A stretch of 64,000 nt of DNA from CAYXAA01 sp964462985. Lineage in GTDB: Bacteria > Pseudomonadota > Alphaproteobacteria > Rhizobiales > Stappiaceae. This document shows, piece after piece, positions 1 through 7,760 of the stretch (position 1 is the first letter of the stretch; every line of letters starts with the position of its first letter). Position numbers and translations under genes: made by a program. The stretch covers positions 62,001-126,000 of the forward strand of contig CAYXAA010000004.1 in NCBI GenBank assembly GCA_964462985.1. Reading direction: 5' to 3'. The notes below the pieces were generated by a model. That model ran no database searches. It saw nothing but the letters and a program-made list of their open reading frames with translations, and was not told the DNA's origin.

Positions 1-422
1 CTCGTTCGGCCCGATCCGTCACCCGCCTCGATTGTTCGATATCATCGCGTGCCGAGACAGACAGCCTACAGTGCAGGAAAGTCATTGAGAACGGCTGCGG
101 TAACATTAATCCGACGGCAAGGCCGCAAATGCGGACTTTCCTGACAAGATTGCAGGTCGTCTGACAGATCAGCAAACACCTCAGCTTTAGCAAATCCGTG
201 TCGCTCTGACCGGTTGGCTTTAAGCGGAATGCCCTGAGGAACTTGCTCAGGCCACACTGCTATCCGAACGGGCGAGAAATAGCCGAACGTCGATCGTTTG
301 CCGGCCGACGCAACGCCCGTCCGGGGTGAACGGTAGCTGAATGCCCGCTTCAGCCTGGGTTCGAACGCGGTTGCATAGAACGAAACCGTCAAGAGGCACC
401 AGCCAAACCCAGGAGACGAAGA
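1..422. other. Gene-free region upstream of curli locus
   Basis: No reading frame here looks like a real protein. The long leftward frame covering positions 66-1697 is antisense to three clear secreted proteins and has the Arg/Pro/Ser-rich composition of a shadow. The stretch therefore probably holds the promoter of the rightward curlin gene. The only structure I see is a 10-base inverted repeat, caggaaagtc at 74-83 and its exact complement at 134-143, with a 50-base spacer. I cannot assign promoter hexamers with confidence. Confidence 0.4.
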
Positions 423-857
423 ATGACCAGCAAGCTCCTTATCGCCAGCGCCGTCGCCGCCCTGATGGGCCTTACGGCGGTCCCGGCCATGGCGAACGAC
501 GTCTTCATCAAGCAGTACGGCTACGCGAATTCCGGGGGCGGTGCGCAGACCGGTTTCAGGAACCGGATCGGGATCCAGCAGAACGGCCACTACAACACTG
601 CGGTCTCGAGCCAGTCGGGCCGGCGCAACCTTGCGGCGATCGGCCAGGAGGGCCACCGGAATCGCGCCGATCTCTATCAGTACGGTCGCGGCAACAGCGC
701 CGGCGTCGGCCAGTTCGGCTCGAATCACACGGCGATCCTGACCCAGGACGGCCACGGCAACGTCGCAGCCGGCGTCCAGGTCGGCAACGGCTGCAGCGCC
801 GACGTGACACAGGGCGGCGGTGGCAATGTTGCCGCGTTCGTCCAGGTCTGCCCGTAA
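423..857 (+). CDS. Curlin-like amyloid repeat protein
   Basis: This is a secreted protein of 144 residues of the CsgA/CsgB curlin type, expected to polymerise into extracellular amyloid fibres for adhesion or biofilm. Residues 1-24 form a signal peptide ending in an AMA cleavage site. The mature part carries about four to five degenerate repeats of roughly 22 residues built on the pattern N-x-A-x-x-x-Q-x-G, for example around IQQNGHYNTA and GQFGSNHTAILTQDGHGN. Two cysteines, C124 and C143, lie in the last repeats, which is uncommon for curlins and might form a disulfide. It is followed by csgH and a second curlin-like gene in the same direction. Which of the two is the major or nucleator subunit cannot be told from sequence alone. 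The start is preceded by a purine-rich aggagacgaag. Confidence 0.85.
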   Translation: MTSKLLIASAVAALMGLTAVPAMANDVFIKQYGYANSGGGAQTGFRNRIGIQQNGHYNTAVSSQSGRRNLAAIGQEGHRNRADLYQYGRGNSAGVGQFGSNHTAILTQDGHGNVAAGVQVGNGCSADVTQGGGGNVAAFVQVCP

Positions 858-939
858 CACCAGCAGAACAACTCGACGGGCTGGGAGCGCCCAACACGTC
901 GCGCCGGCCCCACCCGATCGGCAACCATGGAGAAGACAG

Positions 940-1332
940 ATGTTCAGAAGCGGTAAGGGCTTCCCAAAAACGCTGGTGCCGATGTTCCTCGGTCTCGGCA
1001 TGGCCGGCATCGCAGTCGGCGGCTGCCACGCCGGCTCGCCATCGGAGTTGGTCCAATGTGAAATCAGCGCCAATACCTCGGGCGGCATGACGAGCCTGAA
1101 AGGTGTCGTCCATGCGGATAAGACCGTCCACGGCTCGTATCGCCTCCGGATCAAGAGCTCCGGCGCATCAGGCAGTTCCAACATCGAGCAGGGCGGGGAA
1201 TTCACGGCTGGCCCGGGAAGCCCTGCGACGCTTGGCACGGTCACACTCAGCGGCCCGCGCCTCGACGCAGACCTGATAGTCAACGTCGGAGGCAGAGCGA
1301 TCGCCTGCACCGACCACGTCGGCCGAATTTGA
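940..1332 (+). CDS. csgH: CsgH-type curli assembly inhibitor
   Basis: A periplasmic protein of about 130 residues matching the CsgH family, the alphaproteobacterial counterpart of CsgC, which keeps curlin subunits from forming amyloid inside the periplasm. The family hallmark is visible in the middle: SGxYRLxIKSSGxSGSSNIxQGG, then a beta-rich tail ending in IACTD. The chosen ATG follows ggagaag and opens a hydrophobic leader (residues 10-28). The leader ends in VGGC, so C29 could be lipidated, although the lipobox is weak. Two other cysteines, C40 and C123, sit at the two ends of the predicted beta-sandwich and may pair. An upstream in-frame start at 820 would run through the end of the curlin gene and is rejected. 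Sitting between two curlin genes strongly supports the role. Confidence 0.85.
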   Translation: MFRSGKGFPKTLVPMFLGLGMAGIAVGGCHAGSPSELVQCEISANTSGGMTSLKGVVHADKTVHGSYRLRIKSSGASGSSNIEQGGEFTAGPGSPATLGTVTLSGPRLDADLIVNVGGRAIACTDHVGRI

Positions 1333-1397
1333 GGCACCCGACGACAGAACCGCTGACGCAATGACGCCATCCGCACCAGCGACCGAGGAGATGACCG

Positions 1398-1808
1398 ATG
1401 ACCGTGAAAACTGTTCTGATGGCGGCCCTCGCCGCCGCGATGATCGGATCGACCGCTGCGCCCGATCCGGCTGCCGCCGGGGGATCCATTTCTTTCAGCT
1501 ACTCGCCAACGGGAGAGCGGGATGTTCGGGCGCTTCAAGCGGGTCTGCAGCTCTACTCGCTGTATGAGGGCCTGACGAACGGCGCAAACATTCGCCAAAA
1601 TGGCCGCAACAACACCGCCGGCATCGCGCAGTACGGCGCCGGCAACCAGGGCATCATTCAGCAGAACGGCCACGGTCATTCGGCGACTCTGCAACAAAAC
1701 GGCAACGGCAACGCCTACGGCCTGTTCCAGTTCGGCAGGAATACGTCTGCCGACATCTCACAATTCGGCAGCGGCCGGGCTGGCACGACGTTTCAATTCG
1801 GCTGGTGA
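1398..1808 (+). CDS. Curlin-like amyloid repeat protein, second copy
   Basis: A secreted protein of 136 residues, again of the curlin family. Residues 1-27 are a signal peptide (MTVKTVLMAALAAAMIG, ending in AAA). After a linker of about 35 residues the repeats begin: ANIRQNGRNNTAGIAQYG, IIQQNGHGHSATLQQNG, AYGLFQFGRNTSADISQFG. These follow the N-x-A-x-x-x-Q-x-G curlin pattern. It ends with an aromatic FQFGW. Unlike the first curlin it has no cysteine in the mature part. It lies 65 bases after csgH and is probably co-transcribed with it. The secretion pore CsgG and chaperones CsgE/CsgF are not in this window, so they must be upstream or elsewhere. The exact subunit role (CsgA or CsgB) is open. 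Confidence 0.85.
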   Translation: MTVKTVLMAALAAAMIGSTAAPDPAAAGGSISFSYSPTGERDVRALQAGLQLYSLYEGLTNGANIRQNGRNNTAGIAQYGAGNQGIIQQNGHGHSATLQQNGNGNAYGLFQFGRNTSADISQFGSGRAGTTFQFGW

Positions 1809-1819
1809 TGCTTAGCGGA

Positions 1820-1862
1820 CCTCCCACAGGAGGATGGCGCCGGACGCCTCAGGTTGAGGCGT
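1820..1862. terminator. Hairpins between convergent genes
   Basis: Two stem-loops lie between the second curlin gene and the leftward dehydrogenase. One is cctcc/ggagg at 1820-1833. The other is a perfect 8-base stem, acgcctca at 1844-1851 with tgaggcgt at 1855-1862, overlapping the dehydrogenase stop codon. Neither has a clear T run, so factor-independent termination is only a guess. The position between convergent genes supports it. Confidence 0.4.
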
Positions 1863-2847
1863 GTACCGGCTCCCACTGACCGGTGGAGCCGGCGCGGAAG
1901 ATTGCATCGATCACGCGCTGGTTCAGCACCGACTGTTCCAGGGTAAAGACATCGGCCGGCTTCTTTTCCGTGGCCCGGACGAACGCCTCGACCTGCAAGC
2001 GATAGTGATCGACGTCCGGAAAGCGAAAGCTCGTCGCTTCAACATGGGACCGGTCGTGCAGGTCGACACGATGGTCGCCGTACCGGCCCGCATTGAAGGG
2101 AGAATGAATCTCGATGAAACCTTCGGTGCCGTGGAACACCATGAGCTGGCGCGCGGCCAATTGGGTTGCGACGTAGAACGAAAGATCAAAACCCTCGAAC
2201 TCTGCGGTGACTGCAGCGTAGCGGTCCGTTCCGAAGGTGTCGTCCCGCTCGATCGTTGCCCGCACCCGGCGCGGTTCGCCTCCCGTTGCAAACCGGGTTG
2301 AGACGACAGGATAGACGCCGATGTCCGGCAGAGCGCCGCCGCCGAGCTCGACGCGGTTTCGCATGTTGTCCGGATCGATGTTGAAATAGGTGAACGCGCC
2401 CTGCACGTGGCGCAATCGGCCGATGCGGCCTTCGGCAACCAGATCCCGGACCAGCTTCCATTGCGGGTGATGCACCACCATGAAGGCCTCGGACACGAGG
2501 ACACCGTTGCGGTCGCGCGCGGCGATCACATCCGCGATATCGTCCGCCCGAAGCGCCAGCGGCTTTTCGACTAGGACATGCTTGCCGGCGTCCGCTGCAA
2601 GGATCGCCCATTTGACGTGGTCCGAGGTCGGGAGCGGAATGTAGATCCCGTCCACCCCATTGGAGGCAAGCAGGTCTTCGTAGGAGCCAAGCGCGGTCTC
2701 TACGCCAATCCGATCGGCCAGCTTCCGCGCCTTCGTCAGGTCCCGGCTGGCAATGGCCGCTACGATGCCGTTATCCGACTTCTGGATTGCTGGAATGACG
2801 TGGTCGCGGGCAATCTTGGCTGTCGAGAGAATTCCCCATCGGAACAT
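1849..2847 (-). CDS. Gfo/Idh/MocA family sugar oxidoreductase
   Basis: A 332-residue NAD(P)-dependent oxidoreductase of the Gfo/Idh/MocA family, cytosolic, probably oxidising or epimerising a sugar or polyol. The N-terminal Rossmann domain starts at WGILSTAKIA, which resembles the glucose-fructose oxidoreductase/xylose dehydrogenase branch. The EKP motif with the catalytic lysine is at K95, and the C-terminal domain carries GGGALPDIGVYPV around residue 170. The start is preceded by gaaggagacc. It is the most distal gene of the leftward arm of a sugar ABC locus (ATPase, permease, regulator, dehydrogenase), so it likely acts on the imported sugar. The substrate cannot be named from sequence. 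Confidence 0.85.
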   Translation of the reverse strand: MFRWGILSTAKIARDHVIPAIQKSDNGIVAAIASRDLTKARKLADRIGVETALGSYEDLLASNGVDGIYIPLPTSDHVKWAILAADAGKHVLVEKPLALRADDIADVIAARDRNGVLVSEAFMVVHHPQWKLVRDLVAEGRIGRLRHVQGAFTYFNIDPDNMRNRVELGGGALPDIGVYPVVSTRFATGGEPRRVRATIERDDTFGTDRYAAVTAEFEGFDLSFYVATQLAARQLMVFHGTEGFIEIHSPFNAGRYGDHRVDLHDRSHVEATSFRFPDVDHYRLQVEAFVRATEKKPADVFTLEQSVLNQRVIDAIFRAGSTGQWEPVHAST

Positions 2848-2889
2848 GCTTGGTCTCCTTCGGGCGACACCGGTACTCCGTTGCAGAGG

Positions 2890-3690
2890 TCACTCGGCGC
2901 CGCGCGCTACGATGATACCGTCGGTATTGGCGAGCAGACGCCGGACCGCTCTGCGCGCGGCTTCCGGACGCTTCAGCCGGATCGCCTTCTCGATGTCTTC
3001 GTGAAGGTCCTGCGCATGCCGGAGGTCATTAACCTCCCGAGTCACAAGTGTGAAGAGTTGGTTGAGGGCGGAGTCGATCAGGACCCCGAGCGGGAGCAGC
3101 AACTCGTTGCTGGTCGCGCGCAAAATGGCGACATGAAAGCGCGTATCGGCAGCGACGCGACTGGCCAGGCTCGGTGCCGTCCCCATCTCTCGGCAGGCCA
3201 GGGTGATCGCTTCCATGTCCTCGTCACTGCGGCGCTGCGCTGCGAGGGCAGCCGCTTCCGGCTCGATAATGCGGCGAAACTCCTGGACAGTCTTCAGGAA
3301 GGATCTGTTGCCGGGCGAGGCCGCATACCACGACAGCACGTCGCGATCGAGCAGGTTCCAGTACTCTTTCGGCGCAACCCAGCTGCCAATCTTCTGACGC
3401 GATGAAAGCAGGTTCTTGGCCATCAGCATCTTGATCGCTTCGCGGACGACCGACCGGCTTACGCCGAAGTTTGCTGACCATTCCGCCTCGTTCGGCAGGA
3501 TCGTCCCCGGCGGATAGTCGCCGCGCACGATGCGCAGGCCGATTTCGTTTGCGATCGAGGAATGAACCGATTGCCCCGCCGAAATGGGCGCACCTTTCGG
3601 CGGGCCAGGGCGGCGCACCCGACGGCCGGCGTTGATACTGCCCGCCTCCGGAATGCCAGCCGTCATTTCGTCCCGCCGCTGTTTGGCCAT
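2890..3690 (-). CDS. FadR-type GntR transcriptional regulator
   Basis: A 266-residue regulator of the GntR family, FadR subfamily. Residues about 25-95 form the winged helix (RGDYPPGTILPNEAEW followed by FGVSRSVVREAIKML). The C-terminal helical FCD domain, which binds the effector, often with a metal, contains RFHVAILRATSNE. The start at 3690 was chosen because gaggggggc precedes it and an upstream frame to 3780 would overlap the permease gene. It sits inside the leftward sugar operon between permease and dehydrogenase, so it probably controls both arms of the locus in response to the sugar or a metabolite. A candidate operator is the dyad at 5536-5565. Confidence 0.88.
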   Translation of the reverse strand: MAKQRRDEMTAGIPEAGSINAGRRVRRPGPPKGAPISAGQSVHSSIANEIGLRIVRGDYPPGTILPNEAEWSANFGVSRSVVREAIKMLMAKNLLSSRQKIGSWVAPKEYWNLLDRDVLSWYAASPGNRSFLKTVQEFRRIIEPEAAALAAQRRSDEDMEAITLACREMGTAPSLASRVAADTRFHVAILRATSNELLLPLGVLIDSALNQLFTLVTREVNDLRHAQDLHEDIEKAIRLKRPEAARRAVRRLLANTDGIIVARGAE

Positions 3691-3703
3691 ATCGCCCCCC
3701 TCT

Positions 3704-4726
3704 TCAAGCCTCCGTCTCGCGATACGCACGGATTCGGTCAAAGGCAACGGCCAATACAATGAAGGTCCCGACAAATCCACCCTGCCAGAAGGTGCTGATG
3801 CCGAGCAGGATCAGGCTGTTCCGGATAACCTCGATCAGGGCCGCACCCACGACCGAGCCGAACACCGATCCGGCGCCTCCGAGCAGATTCGCTCCGCCGA
3901 TGACCGTTGCAGCGATGACGCTGAGTTCCATCGACTGGCCGAGATTGGTGGTGACGCCGCCAAGCCATCCAGCCTCCAGAATTCCGGCGATCCCCGCCAT
4001 CAGGGCGGAGAACATGTAGACGCTGATCTTGAGGCGAGGCACGGAAATGCCCGTCAGCACCGCAGCGCGCTCATTCGCGCCCAGCGCAAAGACGTGGATG
4101 CCCCACCGCGTCCACTTGAGAAGCAGGGCCGTGACGATCGCCAGCAGTCCCAATGCGATGACGGGATTGGCCACGTTGAAAGTCGACCCGCCGCCGAGTG
4201 CAAACAGAAGCTTCTCGTCCGGCCCAAACTGGAAGACCATCTTGTTGTCGGACAGTACCATGGCCAAGCTTCGTGCCACCGAGAGCATGCCGAGCGTGAC
4301 GACGAAGGATGGAATGCGAAGGAGAGCGATCAGCACTCCATTGACGAAGCCCACCGCAAGCGCGACGGCGATGGCAAGCGACGCGCTGAAAAGGAAGGAA
4401 GAGCCGGCGTTCATGTTGATCGCCAGCACCATCGCGGACAGGCAAAGCACGGAGCCGACGGATAGATCGATTCCGCCGGAAATGATCACAACGGTCATTC
4501 CGAGCGAGACAATGCCGATGAAGGCGAAGTTCCGGGTAACGTTGAAGAGGTTCTGCGGCGTTGCGAACGTCTCGGTGACGACCGTCAGCGCGACACAGGC
4601 TGCAACCGCTGCGAGGAACACCCAGAAGGCCTGCTGACCGACTATACGCCCCCAGAGGGAATGGGTCCGGCGTTCAATTGCCGCGTCGAGACGGCCGGCA
4701 TCGCGCGCATCAGTCGATTCAACCAT
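3704..4726 (-). CDS. Sugar ABC transporter permease (RbsC-like)
   Basis: A 340-residue inner-membrane permease of the ribose/xylose/galactose ABC class (BPD_transp_2). About eight to ten hydrophobic segments are present. The hallmark SLGMTVVIISGGIDLSVGSV lies near residues 75-95, and the family signature GGANLLGGAGSVFGSVVG lies in the last third. Its start overlaps the stop of the upstream ATPase gene by 8 bases, implying translational coupling. This arm encodes ATPase and permease but no binding protein. The two binding proteins are on the divergent rightward arm, so the partner must be one of those or a distant one. Confidence 0.9.
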   Translation of the reverse strand: MVESTDARDAGRLDAAIERRTHSLWGRIVGQQAFWVFLAAVAACVALTVVTETFATPQNLFNVTRNFAFIGIVSLGMTVVIISGGIDLSVGSVLCLSAMVLAINMNAGSSFLFSASLAIAVALAVGFVNGVLIALLRIPSFVVTLGMLSVARSLAMVLSDNKMVFQFGPDEKLLFALGGGSTFNVANPVIALGLLAIVTALLLKWTRWGIHVFALGANERAAVLTGISVPRLKISVYMFSALMAGIAGILEAGWLGGVTTNLGQSMELSVIAATVIGGANLLGGAGSVFGSVVGAALIEVIRNSLILLGISTFWQGGFVGTFIVLAVAFDRIRAYRETEA

Positions 4727-5459
4727 ATTCGATCGCCCCCGTGATGAGACCAGTCACTTCTTCCGGAGAGGTTGCGGACGTTGGCTTGTCGGCCACCACC
4801 CGGCCGCGGCGCAGGACGACGACCCGATCGGCGACAGAGAACACGTCGGGCATGCGGTGGCTGATCAGAACGACGGCGATACCCTGCCGCCTGAGTTCGC
4901 CGATGAGGTTCAGGACCTCGGCAACCTGGCGCACGGAAATGGCCGCCGTCGGTTCGTCCATCAGGACGATATGGGCATTGCTCAGACGGGTGCGGGCGAT
5001 GGCCACGGCCTGCCGCTGGCCGCCGGACATGGATTTCACCAGATCCTTGGGACGCGTCTCGGACTTCAGCTCCTTGAACAAGGCGGTAGCACGCCTGTTC
5101 ATTGCCGCGTAGTCCATCACTCGGAACGGTCCGAGAGACCAGGTCAGTTCGCGCCCGAGAAAGACATTCACCGCCGCGCTGAGATTGTCGCACAGTGCCA
5201 GGTCCTGGTAGACGATCTCGATCCCGTTGCGGCGCGCCTCGAGCGGTCCGTGAAACACCGTCTCCCGATCCTTGATGAAGATCTTCCCATGCGTCGGCCG
5301 GAAATTGCCAGCGACGATCTTCACCAGCGTCGACTTGCCCGCACCGTTATCGCCCATCAGGCCCACGACCTCTCCGGCATTCAACGACAGCGATACGTCA
5401 TCAAGGGCGTGGATCGCCCCAAAGTGCTTGGAAATACCGTCCAACCGCAAAACGGTCAT
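4719..5459 (-). CDS. Sugar ABC transporter ATP-binding protein, single domain
   Basis: A 246-residue ATPase for sugar uptake. It shows the Walker A motif GDNGAGKST, the signature MSGGQRQAVAIART and Walker B IVLMDEPTAA. It has one nucleotide-binding domain, like the FrcA type, and not the usual duplicated RbsA/XylG form, so it would act as a homodimer. The start at 5459 (MTVLRLDGISKHFG) follows ggggaggg; the upstream extension to 5534 has no family similarity and would occupy the promoter. It is the first gene of the leftward operon and overlaps the permease gene by 8 bases. Confidence 0.9.
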   Translation of the reverse strand: MTVLRLDGISKHFGAIHALDDVSLSLNAGEVVGLMGDNGAGKSTLVKIVAGNFRPTHGKIFIKDRETVFHGPLEARRNGIEIVYQDLALCDNLSAAVNVFLGRELTWSLGPFRVMDYAAMNRRATALFKELKSETRPKDLVKSMSGGQRQAVAIARTRLSNAHIVLMDEPTAAISVRQVAEVLNLIGELRRQGIAVVLISHRMPDVFSVADRVVVLRRGRVVADKPTSATSPEEVTGLITGAIEYG

Positions 5460-5535
5460 TGACGCCCTCCCCGTCCGTCCGCCGGCCAATAATGCGACTT
5501 GGCCGCCCCTCGTCAATACCCGGTAAAATAGCATT

Positions 5536-5565
5536 TGTCAGATAAATATGATTATTGAGTTGACA
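5536..5565. promoter_or_regulatory. Nested dyad, candidate FadR-type operator
   Basis: In the divergent gap between the two sugar operons there is a 30-base element with exact two-fold symmetry in its conserved blocks: TGTCA, 4 bases, AATA, 4 bases, TATT, 4 bases, TGACA. It is strongly AT-rich against a GC-rich background. Its right end overlaps a perfect TTGACA (5560-5565), which would suit a -35 box for the rightward genes. GntR/FadR proteins bind short dyads, and such a regulator is encoded in the leftward arm. The protein-site match is inferred. Confidence 0.5.
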
Positions 5566-5608
5566 GCACGCCCGACACCGGTTTCATTCGCGAGCGGGAG
5601 GGACGGGC

Positions 5609-6583
5609 ATGCACGTTCTGTTGACAGGTGCCACCGGCAAGGTTGGCCAGGCTCTGATCCGGCGACTGGCCGGCAACGCGCCGGACGTCAGCATCCGTGC
5701 ACTTTGTCACAACCGGATCCTTGAAGAGACGGCGGCACTGACCGTGGTCCGCGGTTCGATTTCGGATCGCGAGACCTGCCGCAACGCCGTGGACGGTATG
5801 ACCCATGTGGTCCACATGGCGACCTGCAAGGAGACACCCGACCAGATCATGGACGTGGCAGTGAAGGGCCTGTTCTGGCTGCTCGAGGCGTTTCGCCAGA
5901 GCCCGACGGCGCAGCGGTTCGTGCTGATCGGCGGCGATGCGGCCGTGGGCCACTTCTTCCACCGTCATTCGAAGCCGATCACCGAAGACGCGCCGCTGAC
6001 GGCGTATCCGGGCTGCTACGCGCTGTCCAAGGTGCTCGAGGAGGTGATGGTAAGCCAGTACGGGATCCAGTACGGCATCGACTGGTGCTGCCTGCGCGCG
6101 CCCTGGATCATGGAGAAGGACGACTTCCGCTACAGCCTGTCCTTCGGCGACGATCGCTTCGGCGGGCCGGACTGGAGCGCCATGGTGACGCGCGAGGAAC
6201 TGGAACACGCGCGCCGAACCGGCGCCGTGCCGCTGCTCGTCGAGGAGGACGGCACCCCGGTCCAACGCAACTTCGTCCATGTCGACGACCTGGTCGAGGC
6301 GATCGTGTTGGCGCTGACAGCGGAAGCGGCGCGACAGAAGCTCTACAACATCTGCATGGACGAGCCGGTCGACTACGGTGCGGTCGCCCGTTACCTAGCG
6401 GAAAGCCGCGGGCTTCCGGCCATTCGCATTCGCGGACCGTTCGTCAGCAACTGGATGGACAACTGCCGTGCCAAGGCCGAACTCGGCTGGCGGCCTGCTT
6501 ACGACCTCAAGAGACTCATCGATTCTGCCTGGGACTACGACCGGTCGCCGAGTGATCCGCGAAAGGTCTGGTATCCCGGCTGA
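5609..6583 (+). CDS. NAD(P)-dependent epimerase/dehydratase
   Basis: A 324-residue extended short-chain dehydrogenase (NAD-dependent epimerase/dehydratase family). The nucleotide-binding motif GATGKVG is at residues 7-13, and the catalytic YxxxK is Y137-K141 (YALSK). The last third shows FVHVDDLVEAI and GWRPAYDLKRLID, typical of sugar-nucleotide epimerases and related sugar dehydrogenases. It opens the rightward arm, directly after the divergent promoter region, with gggagggacggg before the ATG. Placement with sugar uptake genes suggests it modifies the imported sugar or its lactone, but the reaction cannot be named. Confidence 0.85.
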   Translation: MHVLLTGATGKVGQALIRRLAGNAPDVSIRALCHNRILEETAALTVVRGSISDRETCRNAVDGMTHVVHMATCKETPDQIMDVAVKGLFWLLEAFRQSPTAQRFVLIGGDAAVGHFFHRHSKPITEDAPLTAYPGCYALSKVLEEVMVSQYGIQYGIDWCCLRAPWIMEKDDFRYSLSFGDDRFGGPDWSAMVTREELEHARRTGAVPLLVEEDGTPVQRNFVHVDDLVEAIVLALTAEAARQKLYNICMDEPVDYGAVARYLAESRGLPAIRIRGPFVSNWMDNCRAKAELGWRPAYDLKRLIDSAWDYDRSPSDPRKVWYPG

Positions 6584-6653
6584 AGCCCCGGGCCGGAAAT
6601 CGCGCCAACAAGCGAACGGCCCGGACGTCTACCTGCTAGGGAGGGATATGAGT

Positions 6654-7646
6654 ATGTCACTCAAGTCGATGATCATTACATGCAGCGCCCTGACAGCATT
6701 CATGGCCGGAACGGCTTTCGCTCAGGACAAGACTTTGGCCATCGTCGTGAAAGGTCTCGACAATCCGTTCTTCGAACAGATCAACAAGGGCTGCCAGAAG
6801 TGGAATGAGGAGAATGCGTCGAGCGGCTACAAGTGTTTCTACACCGGGCCGGCATCGAGCGCGGACGAAATCGGCGAAGTGCAGATCGTCGAAGATCTCC
6901 TCAATCGGCCCGACGTTAAGGCGATTGCCATCTCGCCTTCCAATGCGCCGCTCATGGCCAGGATGCTGCGGGAGAAGGAGCCCGGCATTCCGATCATGAC
7001 GATCGACGCAGACCTATCCGCCGATGATGCGTCGCTGCGCAAAACCTATCTTGGCACGGATAATTACCAGATGGGCGTGAAGTTCGCCGAGCATCTGAAG
7101 GCACTGAAGCCTGAGGGCGGGACAGTCTGCCTGCAGCTTGGCAATGTCGCCGCCGACAACATTAATCAGCGCGCGGCCGGCACGCGCGACACTCTCTCCG
7201 GCGAGAAAGGCATCGACCGCCTCACCGGCCAGGGCGGCTGGACTGAAATCGACGGCTGCCCGGTGTTCACGAACGACCAGTCGGATCTCGCCAACCAGCA
7301 AATGGCCGACACGTTCACGGCTAACCCGGATCTCACCGCCTTCATGCTGATTGGCGGCTGGGCGCAGTTCGCGCCGCAGGCCTACGCCCAGGTGACCGAC
7401 CAGGTCATGGACAAATTGAAGAGCAAGTCGCTCGTCATCGTCGCCGGCGATACCTTGCCTCCGCAGATGGAGGCGCTCAAGGCCGGCCGCAGCCACGTCC
7501 AGGTCGGTCAGCGCCCCTTCGAGATGGGGTATCGCGCCCCGAGCGTCATGATCGACCTGATCGAGGGCAAGTCGGTCGAGCCGATCATCTTCACCGGCCT
7601 CGATGAGTGCACACAGGAGAACGTCGGCAGCTGCATCGACGGCTGA
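6654..7646 (+). CDS. Periplasmic sugar-binding protein 1
   Basis: A 330-residue periplasmic substrate-binding protein of the ribose-binding type (Peripla_BP_4). A signal peptide ends in AFAQ, then KTLAIVVKGLDNPFFEQINKGC opens the first lobe, and IDADLSADDASLRKTYLGTDNYQMG is the typical hinge region. Two adjacent in-frame ATGs exist at 6648 and 6654. I prefer 6654 because the gggaggg motif is then 8 bases away instead of 2. It lies about 70 bases after the epimerase and before a second binding protein. Several cysteines are present, including CTQENVGSC near the C-terminus, so disulfides are likely. It may serve the leftward ATPase/permease, which lacks its own binding protein. Confidence 0.88.
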   Translation: MSLKSMIITCSALTAFMAGTAFAQDKTLAIVVKGLDNPFFEQINKGCQKWNEENASSGYKCFYTGPASSADEIGEVQIVEDLLNRPDVKAIAISPSNAPLMARMLREKEPGIPIMTIDADLSADDASLRKTYLGTDNYQMGVKFAEHLKALKPEGGTVCLQLGNVAADNINQRAAGTRDTLSGEKGIDRLTGQGGWTEIDGCPVFTNDQSDLANQQMADTFTANPDLTAFMLIGGWAQFAPQAYAQVTDQVMDKLKSKSLVIVAGDTLPPQMEALKAGRSHVQVGQRPFEMGYRAPSVMIDLIEGKSVEPIIFTGLDECTQENVGSCIDG

Positions 7647-7655
7647 ATGTGCAGT

Positions 7656-7677
7656 GCCGGCGGCGCTGTCTGCCGGC
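7656..7677 (+). terminator. Stem-loop after binding protein 1
   Basis: GCCGGC at 7656-7661 pairs with the same self-complementary block at 7672-7677, ten bases after the stop codon. No T run follows. It probably protects the upstream mRNA or lowers read-through, rather than fully terminating. Confidence 0.35.
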
Positions 7678-7760
7678 CTATGCCCGTCGAACCGGCGGCG
7701 CATGGTCGAATGCGATCTGTCGCGCCGCAGCCATCCTCACCCTTTTAAAGAGTTTACGAT

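Noticed and set aside
66..1697. 543-residue leftward open frame across the curli genes
   Set aside because: Antisense to three clear secreted proteins; Arg/Pro/Ser-rich, no family likeness and no ribosome site.
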